5,948 nucleotides of DNA from an uncultured Acidimicrobiales bacterium (GCA_937942965.1 CALDGN010000082.1:1-5948), one strand, 5' to 3'. Counted from the stretch's first letter, positions 1-5,948 are shown. Notes: generated by a model not told the origin, from the letters alone. Program-made: numbers and translations.

Positions 1-1
1 G

Positions 2-1120
2 ATCTTCGACAGCTGGGATCGCGGCGTCGCCATGAACATGGTGCGCAACGACAACTACCACGGCTCGAACAGCCCCGACGCCCGCAACAGTGGCGTTGCC
101 TTCGTCGACGGTGTGCAGGTCAACTTCGTTGCCGACACCGACACGCAGATCAACAGCCTCAAGGCTGGCGAGGCTCACATCATCATGACCCAGCCGCAGC
201 TCGCCTTCGGTGAGCGTCTGAGCACGGATGAGAACTTCACCGTGAACTCCTCGGCCGGTCCCGTCTACGAGCACTGGGGCCTCAACGTCCTCAACGTCCA
301 CCTCAGCGATCCGCTGGTGCGTGAGGCGCTCGCTTACGGTCTCGACAAGAGCGAGGTCATGACCGGTCTCTACACGCCACTGTTCGGTGACAGCCTCCCC
401 GCTGAGGGTCTCGGCAACACCATGTGGATGTCGAACCAGGGCTCGTACGTCGATCACCAGACCGAGTACGCCGGCCGCAACTCCGAAGCCGCTCTCGCCA
501 ACCTCGTCGAGGCTGGCTACAGCGACTCCGGTGACGGCATTTACGAGCACCCCGAGCGTGGCCGTCTGACCCTCCGTGTCGGCACCACCGGTGGTAACGC
601 CCTCCGTGAGCTGCAGCAGCAGATCATCCAGGCCCAGCTCGCCGACTCCGGTTTCGAGATCGAGATCGACAACGTCGACGGTGGCGCCTACTTCGGTGAG
701 GTGCCCTTCTCCGAAGAGGCACTCGCCGCTGCCAACTCCGGTGGCGCCGAAGGTGACCCGACGGTCTGGGACATCACCCAGTTCGCATGGGTCGGCGGTC
801 CGTGGCCCGGCGGCGGTTCCGCTGCTGGTCTCACCGGCAACGGCAACAACCCGTACGGTCACTCGAACCCCGAGTACGACGAGCTTGCTCCGCAGTGTGA
901 CGCGACGGTGGACGACGCCGCTCGCGCCGATTGCTACAACGAGCTCGACCTGTTCCGTACCACCCTCGAGAAGGGCGACACGGGTCTGTTCATGATCCCG
1001 CTCACCCAGAAGCCGTCGTACTACGGCTACCTCTCGAGCGTGCTGTCGGGTGCCGGTGTGGCCCCCGACGCCCAGGGCGCTGGCCCGCTGGCCAACGTCG
1101 TGGACTTCCAGTTCAGCTAA
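2..1120 (+). CDS. ABC transporter peptide-type solute-binding protein (SBP_bac_5), 5' end missing
   Basis: This gene encodes the extracellular binding component of a peptide-type ABC importer and captures the substrate for the permeases encoded downstream. The frame is open to the window edge, so the ATG at 32 is internal; about 372 C-terminal residues are visible, whereas family members usually have 500-600. The signal peptide and any lipobox lie outside the window. Seen features fit the SBP_bac_5 family: an RNDNYHG strand (44-64), an 'INSLKAGEAHI' lobe-crossing segment, 'LNVLNVHLSDPLVREALAYGLDK' split as LSDPLVREAL followed by AYGLDKSEV (about 301-358), and a C-terminal VVDFQF strand. A cysteine pair (896-898 and 932-934) could form a disulfide. 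Codon use favours CGT and GGT more than the genes downstream, which may reflect high expression. Substrate is not predictable; DppA-, OppA- and glycoside-binding proteins all belong to this family. Confidence 0.93.
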   Translation: MFDSWDRGVAMNMVRNDNYHGSNSPDARNSGVAFVDGVQVNFVADTDTQINSLKAGEAHIIMTQPQLAFGERLSTDENFTVNSSAGPVYEHWGLNVLNVHLSDPLVREALAYGLDKSEVMTGLYTPLFGDSLPAEGLGNTMWMSNQGSYVDHQTEYAGRNSEAALANLVEAGYSDSGDGIYEHPERGRLTLRVGTTGGNALRELQQQIIQAQLADSGFEIEIDNVDGGAYFGEVPFSEEALAAANSGGAEGDPTVWDITQFAWVGGPWPGGGSAAGLTGNGNNPYGHSNPEYDELAPQCDATVDDAARADCYNELDLFRTTLEKGDTGLFMIPLTQKPSYYGYLSSVLSGAGVAPDAQGAGPLANVVDFQFS

Positions 1121-1133
1121 GCGTTGATTCGTA

Positions 1134-1168
1134 GAGACGGGGCGGGCCGAGCGGCCCGCCCCGTTCTC
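1134..1168 (+). terminator. GC-rich hairpin, probable terminator or attenuator
   Basis: An 11-bp perfect stem (CGGGGCGGGCC at 1138-1148 with its complement at 1153-1163) closes a GAGC tetraloop. The stem continues with GAGA (1134-1137) paired to TCTC (1165-1168) around one unpaired T at 1164. It starts 14 bases after the stop codon of the binding-protein gene. The downstream sequence is only mildly T-rich (TGCTGTTATT), so it is not a classic strong intrinsic terminator. In peptide transporter operons a hairpin here commonly protects or ends the binding-protein mRNA while letting some transcription continue into the permeases; applying that here is inference. Confidence 0.75.
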
Positions 1169-1198
1169 TGCTGTTATTGAGGCTGTTGTCAGGGTTGA

Positions 1199-1223
1199 GG
1201 TGACGTCGTTCGGCTCCGTCACC
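1199..1223 (+). repeat. Short inverted repeat, possible hairpin or operator
   Basis: GGTGACG (1199-1205) and its exact complement CGTCACC (1217-1223) are separated by 11 bases. The arms could form a second RNA hairpin or a protein-binding site upstream of the first permease gene. A 7-bp repeat in high-GC DNA can arise by chance, so the functional reading is weak. Confidence 0.35.
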
Positions 1224-1250
1224 GCAACCAGCCGCTCGACGAGTCGATTC

Positions 1251-1254
1251 AGGA
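1251..1254 (+). promoter_or_regulatory. Ribosome binding site that fixes the dppB GTG start
   Basis: AGGA lies 6 bases before the GTG at 1261. There is no other start codon just upstream in this frame, and the encoded N-terminus (arginine pair followed by a hydrophobic helix) is the normal one for DppB, so the GTG start is well supported. Confidence 0.7.
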
Positions 1255-1260
1255 CCACAC

Positions 1261-2220
1261 GTGTTCATCTTCGCCCTCCGCCGATTGTTCGCCGCCATCC
1301 CGGTGTTTCTCGTGGCGACGTTTGCGACCTTCTGGGGCACGTCGGAAGTCGTCGACCCGACCGACAACCTCGCCACCTGCCAGAACTGTTCGCAGGCGGC
1401 CTATGACCGCATCATCGAGCTGTACGAGCTCGACAAGCCCGTCCCCGCCCGATACGCCAGCTGGCTCGGCGACTTCGCCACCGGCGACATGGGCTCGGCG
1501 ACCTCCCAGGGTGAACGCCCGGTGAGTGAGATCTTCTGGGAGCGTGGCCGCAACACCTTGTTGCTGGCCCTCCCGGCCTTCGGCCTGCTGATGATCCTCG
1601 GCACCGCCACCGGCATCTACAGCGCCTTACGCCAGTATTCCAAGGGCGACTACGCCATCACCAGCATCAGTTATCTGGGCCTCGCCATGCCCACGTTCTT
1701 CTTCGGCCTGTTGTTACAAGTCGTCTTCGCGATCTGGGTTCCCAAGTATCTGGGGATCAAACCGTTCTGGTCGTCGGGCATGCACCTCGAGTCGCCTTTG
1801 CAGTTCGTGCGCAGCGTGACGTTGCCGGTGATGACCCTGATGTTCGTGCTGTTGGCCGGCGACAGCCGCTTCATCCGTGCAGCGGTGCTCGACATCAAGA
1901 GCGCCGACTACATCCGCACCGCCAGAGCCAAGGGCGTGAGCGAGCGCAAGGTGATCTCCAAGCACCTGTTCCGCAACGCCATGATCCCGGCCGTCACCGT
2001 CTGGTCGCTCAACGCGTCTGCGCTCCTCGGCGGGTCGATCATCACCGAGACGATCTTCTCCTGGCCCGGCTTCGGTCGCCTCGTGATCGATGCGCTGTTC
2101 GCTGGCGACCTCGACCTGACGATGGCCATCGTGTTCGCCATCATCTTCCTGGTCATCATGTTCAACCTGCTCGCCGACTTGCTCTACGGCGTGCTCGACC
2201 CGAGGATCCGCTATGACTGA
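1261..2220 (+). CDS. dppB: Peptide-type ABC transporter permease, DppB/OppB family
   Basis: This 319-residue inner-membrane protein is one half of the channel of the importer. It has the expected DppB plan: a first helix at about residues 5-27 after the 'LRRLFAAIP' motif, a large extracytoplasmic loop (28-95), and further helices near 98-121, 131-160, 184-208, 239-265 and 286-310, ending in the typical 'LDPRIRYD'. The EAA coupling loop that contacts an ATPase is DYIRTARAKG (216-225) and the following 20 residues. Length is normal for the family. It starts at GTG after AGGA and overlaps the next gene by 8 bases. Two oddities are a C-x2-C motif in the first outer loop (Cys40, Cys43) and two TTA leucine codons (1627-1629 and 1714-1716), the only in-frame TTA codons I found in this window. 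The substrate is unknown, so the symbol denotes the family. Confidence 0.95.
   Translation: MFIFALRRLFAAIPVFLVATFATFWGTSEVVDPTDNLATCQNCSQAAYDRIIELYELDKPVPARYASWLGDFATGDMGSATSQGERPVSEIFWERGRNTLLLALPAFGLLMILGTATGIYSALRQYSKGDYAITSISYLGLAMPTFFFGLLLQVVFAIWVPKYLGIKPFWSSGMHLESPLQFVRSVTLPVMTLMFVLLAGDSRFIRAAVLDIKSADYIRTARAKGVSERKVISKHLFRNAMIPAVTVWSLNASALLGGSIITETIFSWPGFGRLVIDALFAGDLDLTMAIVFAIIFLVIMFNLLADLLYGVLDPRIRYD
2202..2206 (+). promoter_or_regulatory. Ribosome binding site for dppC inside the end of dppB
   Basis: GAGGA lies 6 bases before the ATG at 2213 and inside the last codons of dppB. Because the dppC start precedes the dppB stop, translation of the two permeases is probably coupled, which would help keep them in equal amounts. 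Confidence 0.65.
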
Positions 2221-3133
2221 CCTCATCGCTCGCCCCGAAGCGAACGACGACGCGGTGGACGCAGGCGATGCCCTCGGCCTCTCGGAGAAACCCGAGAGCC
2301 TCGGTCGTCAAGCCTGGGATCGCTTCCGGCGCCACCGACTCGCCATCGTCGGCTCGGTCCTCCTGGTCCTGTTGGCGATCTCGTTCTGGGTCGGCCCGTA
2401 CTTCGCGCAGGACTTCGACGAGATCGACGTGCTGCAGCGATCGCAGGGCCCGTCGCGCGCCCACCTCTTCGGCACCGATGACCTCGGTCGCGACCTGCTC
2501 GCCCGCACCCTGCGAGGCGGTCAGTACTCGCTGCGCATCGCGATCCTGACCGCCGTCATCGCCACCAGCATCGGCACGCTCTTCGGAGCCATCGCCGGCT
2601 ACTTCGGCGGCGTCGTCGACAGCCTGGTCAACTTCTTGGTCAACGTCTTGTTGACGATCCCGCTCCTCATGGTGCTGGTGATCTTCGGACGTCAGTTCGG
2701 CTCCCGGCCAAACACCGTCGCCATCTTGATCGCCATGCTCGCCTGGCTGCGGGCGGCTCGCCTCGTTCGAGCGCAGGTCCTCCAGCTCAAGGAGATGGAG
2801 TTCGTGCAAGCCGCTCGTGCGGCCGGAGCGAAGTCCGGGCGGATCATCATGCGCCACCTGATTCCGAACCTGGTCGGCATTCTGCTCGTCGAGATCACGC
2901 TCCTCGCTGGCACGGCCATCATCCTCGAGAGCACGCTGTCGTTCTTGAGCCTCGGCGTGCAGCCGCCAGACACGACGCTCGGCACCCTCATCGCTGAGGC
3001 GAAGGGCTCGATCGACACCCGGCCGTCGCGGGTGCTGATCCCGGGGGCCATCGTCACGATCATCATCCTCAGCATCAACTTCATCGGTGACGCTCTGCGC
3101 GACGCCGTCGACCCGAAGAGCGGTATCGAGTAG
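2213..3133 (+). CDS. dppC: Peptide-type ABC transporter permease, DppC/OppC family
   Basis: This 306-residue inner-membrane protein is the second half of the importer channel and pairs with the DppB-type permease. The N-terminus is a cytoplasmic acidic tail (1-30) and a basic stretch (WDRFRRHR, 35-42) leading into helix 1 (43-62), as in the OppC N-terminal domain. The family signature HLFGTDDLGRD sits at 84-94. The helices that follow form the binding-protein-dependent transport domain. The EAA loop that docks onto the ATPase starts at residue 196 (EFVQAARAAG). The C-terminus GDALRDAVDPK is typical. The gene overlaps dppB by 8 bases and its TAG stop shares one base with the GTG of the next gene. 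No key feature is missing. Confidence 0.95.
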   Translation: MTDLIARPEANDDAVDAGDALGLSEKPESLGRQAWDRFRRHRLAIVGSVLLVLLAISFWVGPYFAQDFDEIDVLQRSQGPSRAHLFGTDDLGRDLLARTLRGGQYSLRIAILTAVIATSIGTLFGAIAGYFGGVVDSLVNFLVNVLLTIPLLMVLVIFGRQFGSRPNTVAILIAMLAWLRAARLVRAQVLQLKEMEFVQAARAAGAKSGRIIMRHLIPNLVGILLVEITLLAGTAIILESTLSFLSLGVQPPDTTLGTLIAEAKGSIDTRPSRVLIPGAIVTIIILSINFIGDALRDAVDPKSGIE

Positions 3134-4137
3134 TGGCACAAGACGATCTTCTGCTCGATGTCTCCGATCTGAGCGTTGCGTTCAAAACCAAGAAGGGCAT
3201 GGCTGCAGCCGTTCGCGGCATGTCGCTGCGCGTGGCCCGAGGCGAGTCCGTCGCCATCGTCGGCGAGTCCGGATCCGGCAAGAGCGTGAGCTCGCTCGCG
3301 TTGCTCGGCCTGCTGCCGAAGAGTGCGCAGATCACCGGGTCGGCCAAGTTCGACGGCGAAGAGCTCGTCGGCATGAGCCAAAACGACCTGCGTGCGATCC
3401 GCGGCAAGCGGATCTCGATGATCTTCCAGGATCCGATGACGGCGTTCAATCCCGTCTTCACGATCGGCGATCAGATCGCCGAAGCCATGGAAGTTCACGG
3501 CACCGCCGAGGGTGACAAGGCGCTGATGGAAGCGGCGAACCTGCTCGAGCTGGTCGGTGTTCCCGAACCCGGCCAGCGGGTCAATCAATACCCGCACGAG
3601 TTCTCCGGCGGTATGCGACAGCGAGCGATGATCGCTATGGCGATCGCCAACAAGCCCGATCTCCTCATCGCCGACGAGCCCACCACAGCGCTCGACGTCA
3701 CGATCCAAGCCCAGGTCATGGAAGTGCTGTCCGACATCCGCAAGGAGTCCGGCGCCGCCATGATCTTGATCACCCACGACCTCGGCGTCGTCGCCGGCTC
3801 GGCCGACCGAGTCCAGGTGATGTACGGCGGTCGGGTGTTCGAGCGAGGCACCACCAACGACGTCTTCTACGACCCGCTCAACCCCTACACCCGCGGCCTG
3901 CTGCGCTCGATGCCCCGCGTCGACGCCATCGGCGAACGCCTGGTGCCGATCAGTGGCTCGCCGCCGAGCATCCTGAACATGCCACCCGGTTGTGCCTTCG
4001 GGCCTCGCTGCGACTTCCGGACCGACGCGTGCGTCGCCGACGCTGCGAGCCTCGAACTGGTGAAGCCCGGGCATGAGTCCCGGTGCCACCACACCGCTGA
4101 TCTGCCCGCGTATGAAGCCGTGGAGACGCTGACATGA
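3133..4137 (+). CDS. dppD: Peptide-type ABC transporter ATP-binding protein, DppD/OppD family
   Basis: This 334-residue cytoplasmic ATPase powers the importer together with the next gene product. All nucleotide-binding motifs are intact: Walker A GESGSGKS (44-51), Q-loop Gln99 in IFQDP, signature FSGGMRQR (157-164), Walker B LLIADEP (177-183) with catalytic Glu182, D-loop ALD (186-188), and switch His215 in ITHD. The C-terminal oligopeptide-transporter domain carries four cysteines, Cys287-x5-Cys293-x6-Cys300-x17-Cys318, the pattern linked to an Fe-S cluster in this family. The start is GTG at 3133, overlapping the dppC stop by one base; the next ATG (residue 23) would remove the first beta strand. 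The Shine-Dalgarno is poor (GAAGAG at 3115-3120 is 12 bases away), so initiation probably depends on coupling to dppC. Confidence 0.96.
   Translation: MAQDDLLLDVSDLSVAFKTKKGMAAAVRGMSLRVARGESVAIVGESGSGKSVSSLALLGLLPKSAQITGSAKFDGEELVGMSQNDLRAIRGKRISMIFQDPMTAFNPVFTIGDQIAEAMEVHGTAEGDKALMEAANLLELVGVPEPGQRVNQYPHEFSGGMRQRAMIAMAIANKPDLLIADEPTTALDVTIQAQVMEVLSDIRKESGAAMILITHDLGVVAGSADRVQVMYGGRVFERGTTNDVFYDPLNPYTRGLLRSMPRVDAIGERLVPISGSPPSILNMPPGCAFGPRCDFRTDACVADAASLELVKPGHESRCHHTADLPAYEAVETLT
4122..4125 (+). promoter_or_regulatory. Ribosome binding site for dppF within dppD
   Basis: GGAG lies 8 bases before the ATG at 4134. The start and the preceding stop form an ATGA overlap (4134-4137), a standard arrangement for coupled translation of the two ATPases. 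Confidence 0.65.
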
Positions 4138-5147
4138 ACGCTCCGCTCCTCGAAGTCGACGACCTCGTCACCCACTTCCCGATCCGCGCCGGGCTGTTTC
4201 GTAAAGTCATCGGCCAGGTCCACGCCGTCGACGGCGTGTCGATCACGGTCAACGAGCGCGAGACCGTCGGCGTCGTCGGCGAATCCGGCTGCGGCAAGAC
4301 CACCTTCGGTCGCTCGCTGCTGCGTCTCGTCGAACCGACCAGCGGTTCGGTCAAGTTCCGCGGCGAACCGGTCACCGGTGCGTCGAACGATCGGCTGCGA
4401 GAGCTGCGGGCCGAGATGCAGATCGTGTTCCAGGATCCGTATGCATCGCTCAACCCCCGCATGCCCGTCAACGACATCATCGCGGAGCCGCTCCGCATCC
4501 AGGGCACGGCGAAGGCGCCGGCCCAAGCTCGCGTCAGCGAACTACTCGAAGCGGTCGGCCTGTTGCCCGAACACGGCAACCGCTACCCGCACGAGTTCTC
4601 CGGCGGCCAGCGTCAGCGCATCGGCATCGCCCGGGCGCTGGCTCTCAACCCCAGCTTGATCGTGCTCGATGAGCCCGTTTCGGCACTCGACGTGTCGGTG
4701 CAGGCACAGGTGATCAACCTCCTCGACGATCTGCAGGAGGAGTTCGACCTCGCCTACCTGTTCATCGCTCATGATCTCTCCGTGGTCCGCCACATCTCCG
4801 ACCGAGTGGCCGTGATGTATCTCGGCCGAGTCGCCGAGATCGCCGACTCCAACTCGCTGTACGAGCGGCCGGCCCACCCCTACACGCACTCGTTGCTGTC
4901 TGCGGTGCCCATCGCCGATCCGATCGTCGAGCGGGAACGCAAGCGGATCGTCCTTCAGGGCGACATTCCGAGCCCAGCGTCACCGCCGAGCGGTTGCCGG
5001 TTCCGCACCCGTTGCCCAATCGCGGTCGAGCGATGCGCCAACGAGGTCCCGGTCCTCCAGGAGCTCGCGCCCGGGCATCAGGTGGCGTGTCACTTCCCGA
5101 TCGCCCCGGGCGAGTCGCTCGTCGACCTCGTCGGGAGTGCTAGCTGA
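4134..5147 (+). CDS. dppF: Peptide-type ABC transporter ATP-binding protein, DppF/OppF family
   Basis: This 337-residue cytoplasmic ATPase is the partner of the DppD-type protein. The N-terminal 'HFPIRAGLFRK' followed by 'VHAVDGVS' is characteristic of DppF/OppF rather than DppD. Motifs are complete: Walker A GESGCGKT (49-56), Q-loop Gln100 in VFQDP, signature FSGGQRQR (155-162), Walker B LIVLDEP (175-181) with Glu180, D-loop ALD, and switch His213 in IAHD. The C-terminal domain also has four cysteines, Cys288-x5-Cys294-x6-Cys301-x17-Cys319, with spacing identical to that of the preceding ATPase, so both may bind an Fe-S cluster. It overlaps dppD by 4 bases. No terminator is visible after it; the next gene starts 5 bases later. 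Confidence 0.96.
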   Translation: MNAPLLEVDDLVTHFPIRAGLFRKVIGQVHAVDGVSITVNERETVGVVGESGCGKTTFGRSLLRLVEPTSGSVKFRGEPVTGASNDRLRELRAEMQIVFQDPYASLNPRMPVNDIIAEPLRIQGTAKAPAQARVSELLEAVGLLPEHGNRYPHEFSGGQRQRIGIARALALNPSLIVLDEPVSALDVSVQAQVINLLDDLQEEFDLAYLFIAHDLSVVRHISDRVAVMYLGRVAEIADSNSLYERPAHPYTHSLLSAVPIADPIVERERKRIVLQGDIPSPASPPSGCRFRTRCPIAVERCANEVPVLQELAPGHQVACHFPIAPGESLVDLVGSAS

Positions 5148-5152
5148 GCGCG

Positions 5153-5710
5153 ATGGATCGCCAGGACGTGCCCAAGCCGGTCGTCCTGCACAGTTCCTGG
5201 CGGAGTCGAATCGCCGTCGCCCTCGGACCGCTGTTTCTGCTCGTATGGGGCGGTTTCGGTGTGGCCGGGGGAGGGTTGCAGATCTTCAACGGGTTGCTCG
5301 TGTTCCTCGGTCTGGTCCTCGCTGGCGTCGCCGCGTTCGACTTCCCGCTTCGCTCGGTGTTCGGACCCGACGGCATCGAGCGCCAGTGTCTTGCCCGCAA
5401 CGACCGTTTGGCGTGGACCGACATCCGATCGGTGGCCCGGCCCGCACAGCAGGGCATCGGGAGTCGCATACGGGCTGCGGCCAAGGCGCCGAAGTCGTCT
5501 GGTCTCGTGGCGGAGCGCGGCAAGGTCCCGCATCTGCTCGTCGATCGAATCGAGAGTCAGGCCGAGTTCGATGCCATCAAGCGTGGGATATCGGCTTGGC
5601 AGCCGGGCATGGTCATGCGAGCATCTCGGCCGGTCGACGGCATCGCTCCCACCTGGCTCCACAAGCGACGCCGGGGGAGCGGTGACGGACTCGTCGACGA
5701 GCTCGACTGA
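5153..5710 (+). CDS. Small membrane protein with PH-like domain, function unknown
   Basis: This 185-residue protein has two hydrophobic helices close together (about residues 20-38 and 43-62) and then a soluble part. The segment 65-95, with a GPDGIER turn and RLAWTDIRSV, resembles the bacterial PH-like domain (bPH type, as in actinobacterial two-helix PH membrane proteins). The assignment is from pattern recognition and is moderately sure. The C-terminal third has basic patches (KHRRR-like, WLHKRRRG near 168-175) and no recognised motif. The ATG is the first start after an in-frame stop at 5141-5143. The only Shine-Dalgarno candidate (GGGAG, 5133-5137) is 15 bases away, so reinitiation after dppF, 5 bases upstream, is likely. 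No function in transport is established; the coupling may simply reflect co-transcription. Confidence 0.8.
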   Translation: MDRQDVPKPVVLHSSWRSRIAVALGPLFLLVWGGFGVAGGGLQIFNGLLVFLGLVLAGVAAFDFPLRSVFGPDGIERQCLARNDRLAWTDIRSVARPAQQGIGSRIRAAAKAPKSSGLVAERGKVPHLLVDRIESQAEFDAIKRGISAWQPGMVMRASRPVDGIAPTWLHKRRRGSGDGLVDELD

Positions 5711-5721
5711 CCGCCCGTACC

Positions 5722-5726
5722 AGGAG
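5722..5726 (+). promoter_or_regulatory. Possible ribosome binding site for the last gene
   Basis: AGGAG stands 12 bases before the ATG at 5739, longer than ideal. It favours that ATG over the in-frame GTG at 5682, which has a GGGGGAG run (5673-5679) ending only 2 bases before it. The choice between the two starts is not settled. Confidence 0.4.
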
Positions 5727-5738
5727 ATCGAATTCACC

Positions 5739-5948
5739 ATGGCTTCACTGGCCTCACACGCGCCCGGCGCCGACAGTCTCGACGTTGCCCTCGGGCGGCG
5801 CTTTGCCGAGGGGATCGTCGAGTCGGCGGGCGTCGACCCGTCCGTGCTCGATCGGGCCGGGACCACGCTCGTCCCCGACGAGGAGCGTGCGGGCACGAGG
5901 GTGTGTCTCCACTATCAGCTCGGTCAGCACGTCATCATCTGGTTCGAT
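5739..5948 (+). CDS. Unrecognised protein, N-terminal part only
   Basis: An open frame of 70 codons runs from ATG to the window edge, with codon third positions rich in G and C as in the genes upstream. The visible protein begins MASLASHAPGADS, continues through a predicted helical region (LGRRFAEGIVESAGVDP), and ends in a strand-like stretch (CLHYQLGQHVIIWFD). I do not recognise the family with confidence; the layout is reminiscent of the N-terminus of some actinobacterial GNAT-type acetyltransferases, but this is only an impression. An in-frame GTG at 5682 would add 19 residues and overlap the PH-like gene by 29 bases; the intervening codons also look coding. Same strand and a gap of only 28 bases suggest it may be co-transcribed with the genes before it. 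Confidence 0.65.
   Translation, partial: MASLASHAPGADSLDVALGRRFAEGIVESAGVDPSVLDRAGTTLVPDEERAGTRVCLHYQLGQHVIIWFD

Larger units (their letters stand above)
1121..1260 (+). other. Intergenic region between binding-protein and permease genes
   Basis: This 140-base gap is the only sizeable non-coding stretch in the window. It contains a strong GC-rich hairpin, a second shorter inverted repeat, and the ribosome binding site of the first permease gene. I looked for a -35/-10 pair and saw none I would support, so permease transcription may come from read-through of the binding-protein transcript, or from a promoter type I cannot recognise. Confidence 0.8.

Noticed and set aside
32..34. ATG at 32 as the start of the binding-protein gene
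   Set aside because: The frame is open upstream to the window edge and the codons before it read as ordinary family sequence; a start here would lack a signal peptide and the whole first lobe.
1236..1247. TCGAC-GA-GTCGA small palindrome just before the dppB ribosome binding site
   Set aside because: Arms are only 5 bp and TCGA-rich palindromes are frequent by chance in this composition; no support for a function.
1170..1250. A promoter for dppB between the hairpin and the gene
   Set aside because: TTGTCA- and TTGAGG-like hexamers occur near 1186-1200, but no matching -10 element at a proper distance could be identified.
2162..3139. Minus-strand open frame (325 codons) opposite dppC
   Set aside because: Antisense shadow of a well-supported permease gene; composition dominated by E, D, Q and R without recognisable domains.
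2692..4092. Long minus-strand open frame (466 codons) opposite dppC and dppD
   Set aside because: It lies opposite two genes with complete conserved motifs. Its protein is low in hydrophobic structure and rich in D, H, R and G, as expected for an antisense shadow in high-GC DNA.
5137..5685. Alternative + strand frame (182 codons) over the PH-like gene
   Set aside because: It begins inside dppF and yields an arginine- and glycine-rich sequence without membrane helices or motifs; the overlapping frame at 5153 has clear protein-like organisation.
5090..5896. Minus-strand open frame (268 codons) spanning the end of dppF, the PH-like gene and the last gene
   Set aside because: It overlaps the end of dppF, whose identity is certain, and its product is a low-complexity charged sequence. 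The + strand gene shows two helices and a PH-like pattern.

Overview
The window is high in GC, has actinobacterial-type codon use and starts (GTG as well as ATG), and carries one tightly packed run of genes, all on the + strand. The style suggests a high-GC actinobacterium, possibly Acidimicrobiia. That placement rests on composition and protein style only and is an inference.

Layout: positions 2-1120 hold the C-terminal part of an extracellular solute-binding protein of the oligopeptide/dipeptide (SBP_bac_5) type. A 140-base gap follows, containing a strong GC-rich terminator-like hairpin (1134-1168) and a weaker inverted repeat (1199-1223). Next come two inner-membrane permeases of the DppB and DppC type (1261-2220 and 2213-3133) and two ATPases of the DppD and DppF type (3133-4137 and 4134-5147). 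These four genes overlap by 8, 1 and 4 bases, which points to one operon with translational coupling. Five bases after the second ATPase begins a small two-helix membrane protein with a PH-like domain (5153-5710). The last gene starts near 5739, or at an in-frame GTG at 5682, and runs off the window end.

Together the first five genes encode a complete peptide-type ABC importer. The binding protein captures a substrate outside the membrane, DppB and DppC form the channel, and DppD and DppF hydrolyse ATP. Both ATPases carry the four-cysteine C-terminal signature associated with an Fe-S cluster in this family. The true substrate (di- or oligopeptide, or another small molecule such as a glycoside or nickel chelate) cannot be read from the sequence.

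I found no RNA genes, CRISPR arrays, insertion sequences, or clear evidence of a previously undescribed system. The most worthwhile points are the hairpin separating the binding protein from the permeases, the PH-like membrane protein coupled to the operon, the two isolated TTA codons in dppB, and the unusual cysteine pairs in the extracytoplasmic parts.
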